A stretch of 5,874 nucleotides of DNA, from assembly GCA_020849075.1 (NCBI GenBank), contig JADLGZ010000230.1:1-5874 (forward strand), read 5' to 3'. Under the pieces are notes generated by a model. It searched no databases. It was not told the DNA's origin and saw nothing but the letters and a program-made list of their open reading frames with translations. Made by a program: the position numbers and the translations under genes. This DNA is from Fimbriimonadaceae bacterium. GTDB lineage: Bacteria; Armatimonadota; Fimbriimonadia; Fimbriimonadales; Fimbriimonadaceae. This document shows, piece after piece, positions 1-5,352 of this stretch (position 1 is its first letter; the number at the start of each line of letters is the position of its first letter).

Positions 1-41
1 AGAAACACAACAATGAGCCGGATGATCAGTTCTTTGTCCAT
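1..41 (-). CDS. Possible N-terminus of a divergent gene (partial, hydrophobic start)
   Basis: On the - strand an ATG at 41 opens a frame that stays open to the window edge, giving MDKELIIRLIVVF. Two or three polar residues followed by a hydrophobic run would suit the start of a membrane or exported protein, transcribed divergently from the operon that begins at 93. No good ribosome binding site is visible upstream of this ATG, and 13 codons are too few to assign a family. The + strand frame across the same bases is also open, so this is a weak call. Confidence 0.3.
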   Translation of the reverse strand, partial: MDKELIIRLIVVF

Positions 42-82
42 CGCTAGTTCGCGCAAGGTTACCTATTCCTGCCGGGTATCTT

Positions 83-89
83 GGGGTGA
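83..89 (+). promoter_or_regulatory. Ribosome binding site supporting a TTG start
   Basis: GGGGTGA resembles GGAGGTGA and ends 3 nt before the TTG at 93. Its register against the 16S rRNA 3' end is normal. It is the main reason to accept TTG as the start of the acyl-ACP reductase homologue: the next in-frame Met is at residue 35, inside the conserved N-terminal domain. Confidence 0.6.
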
Positions 90-92
90 GAG

Positions 93-1160
93 TTGACCAA
101 GTTCGCCTTCGTTGTTCACCCGATTCACGCCCGCGATGCGGCGCGGAAGTATCCCATTTTGGGAATCCTTCCGGATGCCGCGATTGAGGCCATCATGCGA
201 CCCATGAAGCCGAAATTCGTGAGCCACATTACGGGTGTGCGTTCAATTACGGGTGAAGAGACAGAGGGGTATTTCATTGGCTTGCCAATGACGCCTCATA
301 TGCTCATGGATCCCACTCGGCGGAGCCTTGCTTATGACCAAATCGTGCGATGCTCCGAAATGGCTCACGACTTGGGGGCCGAGATTATTGGCCTCGGGGC
401 TTTTTCAAGTGTCGTCGGGGATGGTGGGGTTACCGTGGCCGCGCGAAGTCCACTCGCGGTAACCACCGGCAATAGCTATACCGTAGCCACCGCGATTGAA
501 GGTGCTCTAAAGGCTTGTGCCATGTTAGATGTGGACCTTCCTACGGCAGTGATCGCGGTGGTGGGAGCAACCGGCTCAATCGGCAAGACGTGCGCCCGGA
601 TTCTAGCTCCTCAGGTCGCCGGGACCTTGCTCTTAGGACGCGACTTGGCGAAGACAGAGGCCTTTGCGAGTGAACTCCGGCTTGCCCGGGCCAGTGTTGA
701 TCCAGTCGATTTACGCTATGCGGATGTTGTCATTACGGTGAGTTCGGCCGAGAAGGAGATCGTCTTTCCTGAGCACCTCAAGCCCGGTGCGATCGTTGTT
801 GATGTCGCCCGCCCACGGGATGTCAGCGCGCGCGTAGCCAATGAACGCCCCGATGTGCTTGTTATCGAAGGTGGAGTCGTTAGTGTTCCGGGCGATGTTG
901 ATTTCAGGTTCAACTTTGGATTTCCTCCCAAAACAGCCTACGCTTGTATGAGCGAGACCATGATGCTCGCCTTAGAAGGGCGAAAGGAGAACTTTACGCT
1001 CGGGAAGGATGTCAGCGTCGAGCAAGTTGAGGAGACGTGGCGCCTCGCCAAAAAGCACGGTTTTGAACTTGCTGGTTTCCGTAGCTTTGAGAAAGCGGTG
1101 GGGCCAGATGCAATTGATCGAGCCCGTCGAGCCAGAGGCAAGCAGCCGGTGATGGCTTGA
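93..1160 (+). CDS. Long-chain acyl-ACP reductase (AAR) family protein, fatty-aldehyde forming type
   Basis: This 355-residue protein resembles cyanobacterial acyl-[acyl-carrier-protein] reductase, which reduces acyl-ACP or acyl-CoA to a fatty aldehyde with NADPH. The N-terminal domain (about 1-130) contains the family-like GAFSSVV stretch at 102-108 and TTGNSYT at 124-130. A Rossmann fold follows, with the dinucleotide-binding motif GATGSIG at 158-164 and LLLGRD at 179-184. Cys285 in YACMSE (283-288) lies where the family has its acyl-thioester-forming cysteine (FACFAE context), followed by LALEGRKENFTLGKD and KHGF as in true AARs. Length matches the family (about 340-350). Automatic pipelines may call such proteins shikimate dehydrogenase-like because of the Rossmann domain. 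The stop codon overlaps the ATG of the downstream ABC ATPase, so the two are co-translated. The in vivo substrate is inferred; no aldehyde deformylating oxygenase gene is in the window. Confidence 0.82.
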   Translation: MTKFAFVVHPIHARDAARKYPILGILPDAAIEAIMRPMKPKFVSHITGVRSITGEETEGYFIGLPMTPHMLMDPTRRSLAYDQIVRCSEMAHDLGAEIIGLGAFSSVVGDGGVTVAARSPLAVTTGNSYTVATAIEGALKACAMLDVDLPTAVIAVVGATGSIGKTCARILAPQVAGTLLLGRDLAKTEAFASELRLARASVDPVDLRYADVVITVSSAEKEIVFPEHLKPGAIVVDVARPRDVSARVANERPDVLVIEGGVVSVPGDVDFRFNFGFPPKTAYACMSETMMLALEGRKENFTLGKDVSVEQVEETWRLAKKHGFELAGFRSFEKAVGPDAIDRARRARGKQPVMA

Positions 1161-1912
1161 TGCTCTTCGTTCAAGATCTTTCCCATTCCTTTGGCAACAG
1201 GGAAGTCTTGCATGAGATCAATCTTGAGGTGGAGCAGGGTCAGATATTGGCGATCATGGGTAGTAGCGGGGGAGGCAAGACCACGCTTCTCAAGTGCATG
1301 AGCGGCCTGCTGGTGCCGTCTCAAGGCGATGTGATCGTAGATGGAGTCAGCGTTCGGCGTGAACCGGACCAGGCGCGGAGAAACCTTGGATTGGTGTTCC
1401 AATACGCCGCTCTCTTTGATTATTTGAGCGTACGTGACAATATTCTTTTTGGGGTTGAACGGCGTCGGCGCATGTCCGCCAAGCAGAAGGACGAATTGGT
1501 AGCTGAAATGCTTGATGCCGTGTCCCTAGAGGCCAGCGCTGCGACCCAATTGCCAAGTGAGTTGAGCGGTGGCATGCGAAAGCGCGTGGGCCTGGCTCGG
1601 GCTCTGGCGATGGAGCCCAAGGTAATCCTCTACGATGAGCCTACTAGTGGCCTTGATCCCATTACGGCCTATTCAATTGATCGGCTAATCGTTGATACCC
1701 GCGAGCGACTTGGTGTGACGAGTATCGTCGTGAGCCATGATGTGAACAGCGTCTACCGAGTGGCGGACCGCATTGCCTTCTTGGAAGCGGGACGGATGGT
1801 CTTTGTGGGTACACGGGAGGAGTTCGAAGAGGCTCGGGTTGGAGGGATTGATGAATTGGTCCAAAAGGCCCGGGCAAACAATTTTTCGTACATTGTGCGA
1901 GAAATCGGGTGA
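1160..1912 (+). CDS. MlaF/Mkl-type ABC transporter ATP-binding protein
   Basis: This 250-residue nucleotide-binding domain powers an ABC transporter. The sequence shows Walker A GSSGGGKTT at 34-42, a Q-loop at VFQ (79-81), signature LSGGM at 135-139, Walker B ILYDE at 156-160, a D-loop GLD at 164-166 and the switch histidine in SHD at 192-194. The run GMRKRVGLARALA after the signature and YDEPTSGLDP are typical of the MlaF/Mkl/TtgA subfamily, which works with an MlaE permease and an MCE substrate-binding protein in phospholipid or lipid transport. No permease or MCE gene is beside it, so its partners must lie elsewhere. I chose the ATG at 1160, overlapping the upstream TGA (TGATG), over the TTG one codon earlier; GGTGAT at 1149-1154 may serve as its binding site. 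The start overlap implies translational coupling to the acyl-ACP reductase homologue. Confidence 0.88.
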   Translation: MLFVQDLSHSFGNREVLHEINLEVEQGQILAIMGSSGGGKTTLLKCMSGLLVPSQGDVIVDGVSVRREPDQARRNLGLVFQYAALFDYLSVRDNILFGVERRRRMSAKQKDELVAEMLDAVSLEASAATQLPSELSGGMRKRVGLARALAMEPKVILYDEPTSGLDPITAYSIDRLIVDTRERLGVTSIVVSHDVNSVYRVADRIAFLEAGRMVFVGTREEFEEARVGGIDELVQKARANNFSYIVREIG

Positions 1913-1943
1913 ACATTGGCCTACGAATGGCGTTAGGGCTTTT

Positions 1944-2456
1944 GTGAAACGCTTACTATCTCTCGCATTCGTACTCACAGTCTCCTCGGCCATGGTCTTT
2001 GCCCAGTCTTCGGGTCCGGCCAAAGCTGGTTCGAAGCCGCCCGTTGTCAAGAGCCAAGGGAGTCACTCTGGAGGTCCCGGTCAAAAGGGCATGCAGTTCC
2101 GTGGTCGCATGAAGCAGATGGAAGAGCGTGTTTTGGCCAAGTTGAACCTTACGGCTCAGCAGAAGGCTTCCATCAAGGCGCTCGATGAGAAGACAGCGAA
2201 GTCACTGACGGCCGTCCGCCCCGCCCCTAAGGCCGGCCAGAAGCCTGAGCGCCCGACAAAGGCCCAGATGGATAAGATCTCGGCGATCGTGAAGGGGCGA
2301 CATGATGGCCTGATGAAGATCCTGAATACGAAGCAACAAGCCAGCTACAAGACTTTGATGGACAAGGAGATGAAGGCTTGGCGCGAAGAGCGCGCAAAGC
2401 AGCGTGGTAAGTCCGGAAAGCCGGGCACGCCGCCGGCCAAGACTAGTAAGCCATAA
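1944..2456 (+). CDS. Exported LTXXQ-motif (Spy/CpxP-like) protein
   Basis: The predicted protein has 170 residues. It starts with a clear signal peptide: VKRLLSLAFVLTVSSAMVFA, with a VFA cleavage site before Q21. The mature part opens with a flexible Gly/Ser/Pro/Lys stretch (22-55), then a helical segment holding LTAQQ at 69-73, a Lys/Pro linker (about 92-107) and a second helix with LNTKQQ at 127-132. It ends in a basic Lys/Pro-rich tail. Paired LTXXQ-like motifs characterise the Spy/CpxP family of periplasmic chaperones and stress sensors; that function is inferred, and the tail is unusually basic. The GTG at 1944 is chosen because it starts the signal peptide exactly and has AGGG at 1935-1938 five bases upstream. 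A longer frame back to 1773 would run through the ABC ATPase gene and bury the signal peptide. It lies 31 nt after the ATPase and before the terminator, so it is likely the last gene of the operon. Confidence 0.75.
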   Translation: MKRLLSLAFVLTVSSAMVFAQSSGPAKAGSKPPVVKSQGSHSGGPGQKGMQFRGRMKQMEERVLAKLNLTAQQKASIKALDEKTAKSLTAVRPAPKAGQKPERPTKAQMDKISAIVKGRHDGLMKILNTKQQASYKTLMDKEMKAWREERAKQRGKSGKPGTPPAKTSKP

Positions 2457-2477
2457 GGGCGAACCCTCGGAAGGTTT

Positions 2478-2513
2478 GGAGAAGGTGAGTTGCGATCACC
2501 TTCTCCTTTTTTT
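2478..2513 (+). terminator. Rho-independent terminator of the acyl-ACP reductase/ABC/LTXXQ operon
   Basis: A perfect 11-bp stem (GGAGAAGGTGA at 2478-2488, TCACCTTCTCC at 2496-2506) has a 7-nt loop and is followed at once by seven T residues (2507-2513). It sits 21 nt after the stop of the LTXXQ gene. The T-tract is only on the + strand side, so it terminates rightward transcription best; the convergent GNAT gene ends inside the T-tract and could share the hairpin. Confidence 0.93.
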
Positions 2514-3018
2514 ACGGTTGGAGGATCATGCCCCATTCGGGCGCTCGGTCGGGGTCATGGCAGATTCGTTCTCCGACTACGCTTGCCCCAAATCGCTGGT
2601 AGAGCCGATGAGCATCCACAAATCGCTTATCGCTCCAAATCTCAATTGGGCCGACTTCCAGTCCAATGATCTCACGCATGATTGCGGTAGCGATGCCTCG
2701 GCGGCGACCCTTGGGATGGACGTACATTCGAACAATGTCTGCACAGGTTCCCGCCACTCGTTCGTAGTCATCTTGGATGATGATCTCACCTATTGGGCCG
2801 GGGATTGTCGGGAAGAAACGCACCCCGCCGCAACCAACAACCATCCCGTCCAATTCTGCAACCCAAAAGCGCCCTAGGTTTTGGTCGCAGTAAGGTCGTA
2901 GATCATAGAGGTCGGAGTGATAGCCCCCCTCCTCCCAGGTAAACCCGAACTCGTCATAAACCGATCGCACGGTACTAACGACTCCGGCTGAGTCACTGGG
3001 CTGAGCGAGGCGAATCAC
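2512..3018 (-). CDS. GNAT-family N-acetyltransferase
   Basis: The 168-residue protein has the GNAT fold, which transfers an acetyl group from acetyl-CoA to an amine. The acetyl-CoA-binding motif A is seen as VRMYVHPKGRRRGIATAIM (96-114), with the RRRGIA pyrophosphate loop. Upstream are the strand FWVAEL-DGMVVGCGGVRFF (51-69) and downstream the motif B-like segment RLYQRFGA, which suits a single-domain acetyltransferase. The acceptor substrate cannot be read from sequence. The start is a GTG at 3018; an overlapping ATG at 3020 is out of frame and meets a stop at once, and the frame is closed upstream by the previous gene's TAA. No strong ribosome binding site is present, so expression probably depends on coupling to the SnoaL-like gene that ends 9 nt before. 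Its stop codon lies in the T-tract of the convergent operon's terminator. Confidence 0.88.
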   Translation of the reverse strand: MIRLAQPSDSAGVVSTVRSVYDEFGFTWEEGGYHSDLYDLRPYCDQNLGRFWVAELDGMVVGCGGVRFFPTIPGPIGEIIIQDDYERVAGTCADIVRMYVHPKGRRRGIATAIMREIIGLEVGPIEIWSDKRFVDAHRLYQRFGASVVGERICHDPDRAPEWGMILQP

Positions 3019-3027
3019 ATCAATAGC

Positions 3028-3381
3028 TTACTTTGTGTAGCAGAATCGCTCTTCGCAGATTTTGCCGTCTTTCACAGAGTAGATTCCGAGTTCGCGACCT
3101 TGGCTGCGCTGGCCGCTGGGCTTATGTGTCGTGTCCATGTCATAGATCACGCCGAACATGCTCTCGCCATGCGGAAATGGTCCTTCCGCCTTGAGAGAAT
3201 GAGACTCAAAGTTCTCCTCCCACCATTGGTTCTTGCCCTGCAAACCATCGAAACCCTTCGCCTCCATTCCATCAGCTTCAATGCTGACGATCTCCGGAGA
3301 ATACAGGCTCTCATAGATCTCGTCGAACTTGCCCTCGTTGAACAGGCCAACTAATTTGCTTCCTACTTCTTGTGCATTCAT
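3028..3381 (-). CDS. SnoaL-like / NTF2-like domain protein
   Basis: This 117-residue protein matches the SnoaL-like branch of the NTF2 superfamily. These are small cone-shaped alpha+beta proteins found as stand-alone domains, often of unknown function and sometimes enzymes. Family-like features are the helical N-terminus with GKFDEIYESLYSPEIVSIEA (17-36), the segment GKNQWWEENFESHSLKAEGP (49-68), DMDTTHKPSGQR (81-92) and the closing strand YSVKDGKICEERFCY (101-115). The ATG at 3381 has a modest GGAAAC at 3393-3388 upstream. It is the first gene of a two-gene unit with the GNAT acetyltransferase, driven by the promoter at 3418-3446. No substrate can be assigned. Confidence 0.82.
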   Translation of the reverse strand: MNAQEVGSKLVGLFNEGKFDEIYESLYSPEIVSIEADGMEAKGFDGLQGKNQWWEENFESHSLKAEGPFPHGESMFGVIYDMDTTHKPSGQRSQGRELGIYSVKDGKICEERFCYTK

Positions 3382-3396
3382 TTCAGTGTTTCCATT

Positions 3397-3410
3397 GCGA
3401 CTAAAGTCGC
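3397..3410 (-). promoter_or_regulatory. Palindrome at the expected transcript start of the SnoaL-GNAT unit
   Basis: GCGACT and AGTCGC are exact inverted copies separated by two bases, just downstream of the -10 box. The predicted transcript start is about 3411, so the element occupies about +2 to +15. As RNA it could form a 5-bp stem with a 4-nt loop at the 5' end and protect the message; as DNA it could be a second repressor site. Either role is inferred. Confidence 0.45.
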
Positions 3411-3417
3411 TGGGACA

Positions 3418-3446
3418 AGTATAGTAGACGAGTGTCTATTTGTCAA
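3418..3446 (-). promoter_or_regulatory. Sigma70-type promoter for the SnoaL-GNAT unit
   Basis: Read on the - strand, TTGACA (3446-3441), a 17-bp spacer and TATACT (3423-3418) give a near-consensus promoter. The predicted start of transcription is near 3411, leaving a leader of about 30 nt before the ATG at 3381. Such strength with an inverted repeat in the spacer suggests a promoter held off by a repressor. Confidence 0.88.
3425..3438. promoter_or_regulatory. Candidate repressor operator inside the promoter spacer
   Basis: TAGAC and GTCTA form a perfect inverted repeat around a 4-bp centre, lying entirely between the -35 and -10 boxes. Short palindromes of this size and position are typical operators of dimeric repressors such as TetR-family proteins, which block polymerase there. 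No regulator gene is in the window, so the cognate protein is unknown. Confidence 0.5.
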
Positions 3447-3521
3447 GTCCTTCGGGCGATTTTCTGTTAAGCTGAGTTTGGAGATGTCCGACCCAACTGG
3501 AAGTCTACGGCCACAAGAGGG

Positions 3522-3527
3522 TATAAA
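3522..3527 (+). promoter_or_regulatory. Possible -10 box of the tRNA-Lys gene
   Basis: TATAAA lies 9 bp before the mature 5' end of the tRNA. The expected -35 position carries only a poor match (TGGAAG at 3498-3503, 18-bp spacer), and the implied leader would be just a few bases long. This is a tentative promoter element. Confidence 0.3.
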
Positions 3528-3536
3528 AGATGTCAC

Positions 3537-3612
<76 letters not shown>

Positions 3613-3635
3613 CTTTTTAGGTTCAAAATCAAAGA

Positions 3636-3662
3636 AAACGCCCTCCAAATCGGAGGGCGTTT
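3636..3662. terminator. Terminator hairpin after tRNA-Lys, possibly bidirectional
   Basis: AAACGCCCTCC (3636-3646) and GGAGGGCGTTT (3652-3662) form a perfect 11-bp stem with a 5-nt loop. On the + strand the hairpin ends in TTT followed by a T-rich stretch. On the - strand it is followed by TTTTCTTTGATTTT, so it could also stop transcription arriving from the membrane-protein gene before it runs antisense through the tRNA. Confidence 0.8.
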
Positions 3663-3671
3663 CTCATTTCT

Positions 3672-3693
3672 GCAGTTTATCCGCAGTTTATTT
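3672..3693. repeat. Two tandem copies of an 11-bp direct repeat beside the tRNA
   Basis: GCAGTTTAT occurs at 3672-3680 and again at 3683-3691, separated by 2 bp, so the period is 11 bp, about one helical turn. It lies in the 96-bp gene-free strip between the tRNA and the first gene of the presumed element. Tandem direct repeats of this size next to an attachment site are what arm-type integrase or excisionase binding sites look like. That role is inferred. Confidence 0.5.
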
Positions 3694-3708
3694 TTGAGTG
3701 GTGTCAGT

Positions 3709-4014
3709 TCACTCGCCTGAATTGGACTTATCCTTCTTCGACTTCTCAAATGAGAACGAGCCGCTGGATGAACCGATGCTTGTTCCGTCTGGCAAATTCT
3801 TCTTGTTCACTTGAGCACTGCCACGATCAGCCCAGTCCGGAACATCGACCTTAGTGGCCCACTCAGCTGAGGACGCGGATCGCGCCTGCCTTCTGTCCCG
3901 CTCCTGCTCGTCGATAGATGCCTGATCACGTCTGACCTTCATGTATGAGTTCACCGCGACAAGGATCAACACCACGAGACCGACGACAAGCGCGATTACA
4001 AGGACAGGGTTCAT
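3709..4014 (-). CDS. Small single-pass membrane protein of unknown function
   Basis: This 101-residue protein begins with a strongly hydrophobic helix (about residues 3-22, rich in Val, Leu and Ile) followed at once by KVRRD. The positive-inside rule then puts the long C-terminal part in the cytoplasm. The middle (28-45) is highly charged (DEQERDRRQ) and probably helical. The rest is Ser/Gly/Lys-rich and likely disordered, ending in KSKKDKSNSGE. I recognise no family. It starts at the ATG at 4014 with a weak GGCAGG directly upstream. It lies downstream of the HTH gene on the same strand, but a hairpin separates them, so its expression may be partly independent. It is the gene closest to the tRNA. 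Confidence 0.65.
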   Translation of the reverse strand: MNPVLVIALVVGLVVLILVAVNSYMKVRRDQASIDEQERDRRQARSASSAEWATKVDVPDWADRGSAQVNKKNLPDGTSIGSSSGSFSFEKSKKDKSNSGE

Positions 4015-4043
4015 CCTGCCACTTTACCGGCTGGATGAAAGTG

Positions 4044-4069
4044 TGAGGGGCGTGTTGTTACGCCCCTCA
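4044..4069 (-). terminator. Strong hairpin after the HTH gene, without a U-tract
   Basis: TGAGGGGCGT (4044-4053) and ACGCCCCTCA (4060-4069) form a perfect 10-bp GC-rich stem with a 6-nt loop. It begins 8 nt after the stop codon of the HTH gene. No U-run follows on the - strand, so it may be a weak or partial terminator, an RNA 3'-end stabiliser, or a protein-binding palindrome before the membrane-protein gene. Confidence 0.5.
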
Positions 4070-4077
4070 AGTACGAG

Positions 4078-4275
4078 TCATGCTCGCTGTTGCTCACACG
4101 CCTGAAGGTAGGCCTCCAGCTGTTTCGAGGTGATTCGGCGAGCCCGACCGATCTTGATCGTCTCAATCTTCCCGGCGTTGATGAGTTCGTACACCAGGGA
4201 CCGTGACAGGGAGAGGAGTGCTGCTGCTTCCTGGACCGTATAGGCCAAGCGCGGAGTTCGTGGCGGGCTATTCAT
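4078..4275 (-). CDS. Excisionase-family / MerR-type helix-turn-helix DNA-binding protein
   Basis: This 65-residue protein is almost entirely one winged-helix domain of the HTH_17/excisionase type. YTVQEAAALLSLSRSLVYELI (12-32) gives the helix-turn-helix. GKIETIKIGRARRITSKQLEAYL (35-57) gives the wing and the closing helix. Family members are excisionases that steer integrases toward excision, or small repressors of mobile elements. The ATG at 4275 overlaps the upstream stop as ATGA and has a strong GGGAGG (4286-4281) 5 nt upstream, so start and coupling are well supported. Its place at the tRNA-proximal end of a conjugation-type cluster favours a recombination directionality factor or element regulator, but no integrase is visible here. 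Confidence 0.85.
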   Translation of the reverse strand: MNSPPRTPRLAYTVQEAAALLSLSRSLVYELINAGKIETIKIGRARRITSKQLEAYLQACEQQRA

Positions 4276-4667
4276 CGCCGCCTCCCGTTCGTGGTCTGGG
4301 CATCCTTCAGGAGTCGCACGGATCGAGTGATCGTTTTGCGAGTCGTGAACGGCTCAACGTCCGTGTAATGGTAGTTCCCGTTGCGCTGCTCAACGAGCCT
4401 ATCTTCTCGGTGTTCCTCAGACTCCATCACCTCTACCGCGGTCACACCGAGTTGAGCGAGGATCATCGACGCAAGGAGTTCTGGCGAGGCCTGAGCGATC
4501 TGGAGCAACGCTCGGTTGATCGCAGGTTCGACCTGCTGAAGCGGCTGGGAGAGGCGCTCTCCAATGGACAGTTCGGTGCTCTGCGGCTGGTGAGCCACAA
4601 GGTCAGTTGCGAGTTGCTTCAGTTCCGAAGCAAGGGCATCGGGAAGGGAATGGTATTCGGGGTTCAT
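4272..4667 (-). CDS. Hypothetical protein, 131 residues, in the element operon
   Basis: I do not recognise a family. The N-terminal two thirds (about residues 5-90) looks helical and is rich in Leu, Ala, Gln and Glu, including LASELKQLATDLVAHQ and a stretch through LLQIAQASPELLASMI. A charged part with EEHREDRLVEQRNGNY follows, and the end is basic (RKTITRSVRLL, then RRR). No signal peptide or membrane segment is evident. The ATG at 4667 is chosen because AAGGA (4682-4678) overlapping the preceding stop can serve as binding site; the open frame extending to 4862 would overlap the replication-relaxation gene and reads as low-complexity Ser/Pro sequence. The gene starts 13 nt after its upstream neighbour and overlaps the HTH gene by ATGA. 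A DNA-binding or accessory role is possible but unproven. Confidence 0.7.
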   Translation of the reverse strand: MNPEYHSLPDALASELKQLATDLVAHQPQSTELSIGERLSQPLQQVEPAINRALLQIAQASPELLASMILAQLGVTAVEVMESEEHREDRLVEQRNGNYHYTDVEPFTTRKTITRSVRLLKDAQTTNGRRR

Positions 4668-4680
4668 GGTTCTGTTTTCC

Positions 4681-5352
4681 TTAGCTCCAGCACCCAACGC
4701 TTGGGGCTCCGAGCTCTTCGAAGGTCGTGACGAGGCATTCCAGCTTCGTGTGGTCTGAAGTGAGAGCTCGCAGGTGACGGGCTCTTCGGGGAGAAGTCGT
4801 GACGATGAGGAGCCGCCCTTTGGCGAAGCCGTAGAGATCAACGCAGGTAGTGCCGCCTGCAAGGAGCGAGTAGCCCTTCAGCTTTTCAGTGAACTTGGGG
4901 CCCGAGACGTGGCCGAGATCAACCTCGATGAAGGTTGGGATGCCCTTGAGGACGATCAGCCCGTCCGGTCGAACCTCGTGCTTTCCAACGGTTCGCCAGA
5001 GCTGCTGCTCGAATCGCCATCCGCTTCCACCGCGCTTCTGGAGAGCGACTCTCGTGTTAGTCGTTTGGAGCGCATGCCTCACAAATCGAGGGGAACCGAT
5101 CCGGTCGGCAAGCAGACGCTCTACTCGTTCACCACAGAGTTCTCCAGCGAGGGAACCAGCGATGTACAAGGACTGCGCATGGAAGGGAGTGCTGATTTGG
5201 CGCACGGCATGCACCGCACCAAGTTCACGGAGTCGCGTGTTGCACCGGGTGACCGAGTCAAAGTAGCCAAGTTCAATCACCTGGTCTCGACTCACGACGT
5301 GACTCAAAGCAATGTCACGAACCAGCTTGATATCGCGCTCGGTGAACCTCAT
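4681..5352 (-). CDS. Replication-relaxation family protein (PF13814-like)
   Basis: This 223-residue protein fits the replication-relaxation family known from plasmids and integrative elements, mostly of Gram-positive bacteria. The N-terminal winged helix is MRFTERDIKLVRDIALSHVV followed by SRDQVIELGYF and a recognition-helix region TRCNTRLRELGAV (35-47). The conserved centre RHALQTTNTRVAL is at 92-104. The C-terminal half has RPDGLIVL (128-135), FIEVDLG (141-147) and KFTEKLKGY (153-161), typical of the family. Its molecular role is poorly defined; a part in DNA processing or plasmid copy control has been proposed for relatives. The ATG at 5352 overlaps the coupling ATPase stop as ATGA, with a strong GGAGGA (5364-5359) 6 nt upstream, so the two are translationally coupled. 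The PD...ExD...K pattern also resembles a PD-(D/E)xK nuclease core. Confidence 0.85.
   Translation of the reverse strand: MRFTERDIKLVRDIALSHVVSRDQVIELGYFDSVTRCNTRLRELGAVHAVRQISTPFHAQSLYIAGSLAGELCGERVERLLADRIGSPRFVRHALQTTNTRVALQKRGGSGWRFEQQLWRTVGKHEVRPDGLIVLKGIPTFIEVDLGHVSGPKFTEKLKGYSLLAGGTTCVDLYGFAKGRLLIVTTSPRRARHLRALTSDHTKLECLVTTFEELGAPSVGCWS

Noticed and set aside
13..96. 27-codon + strand reading frame just before the acyl-ACP reductase gene
   Set aside because: No binding site and an unremarkable Ser/Arg-rich product. It could be the end of an upstream gene, but the opposite strand gives a more protein-like hydrophobic start.
1773..1943. N-terminal extension of the LTXXQ gene back to 1773
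   Set aside because: It lies inside the ABC ATPase gene in another frame and would bury a perfect signal peptide that starts at the GTG at 1944.
2404..2877. + strand reading frame opposite the GNAT gene
   Set aside because: It would cross the intrinsic terminator and has no domain features, while the - strand frame has a full GNAT motif A.
4668..4862. N-terminal extension of the 131-residue gene back to 4862
   Set aside because: It overlaps the replication-relaxation gene and has low-complexity Ser/Pro sequence; the ATG at 4667 has a binding site right after the upstream stop.
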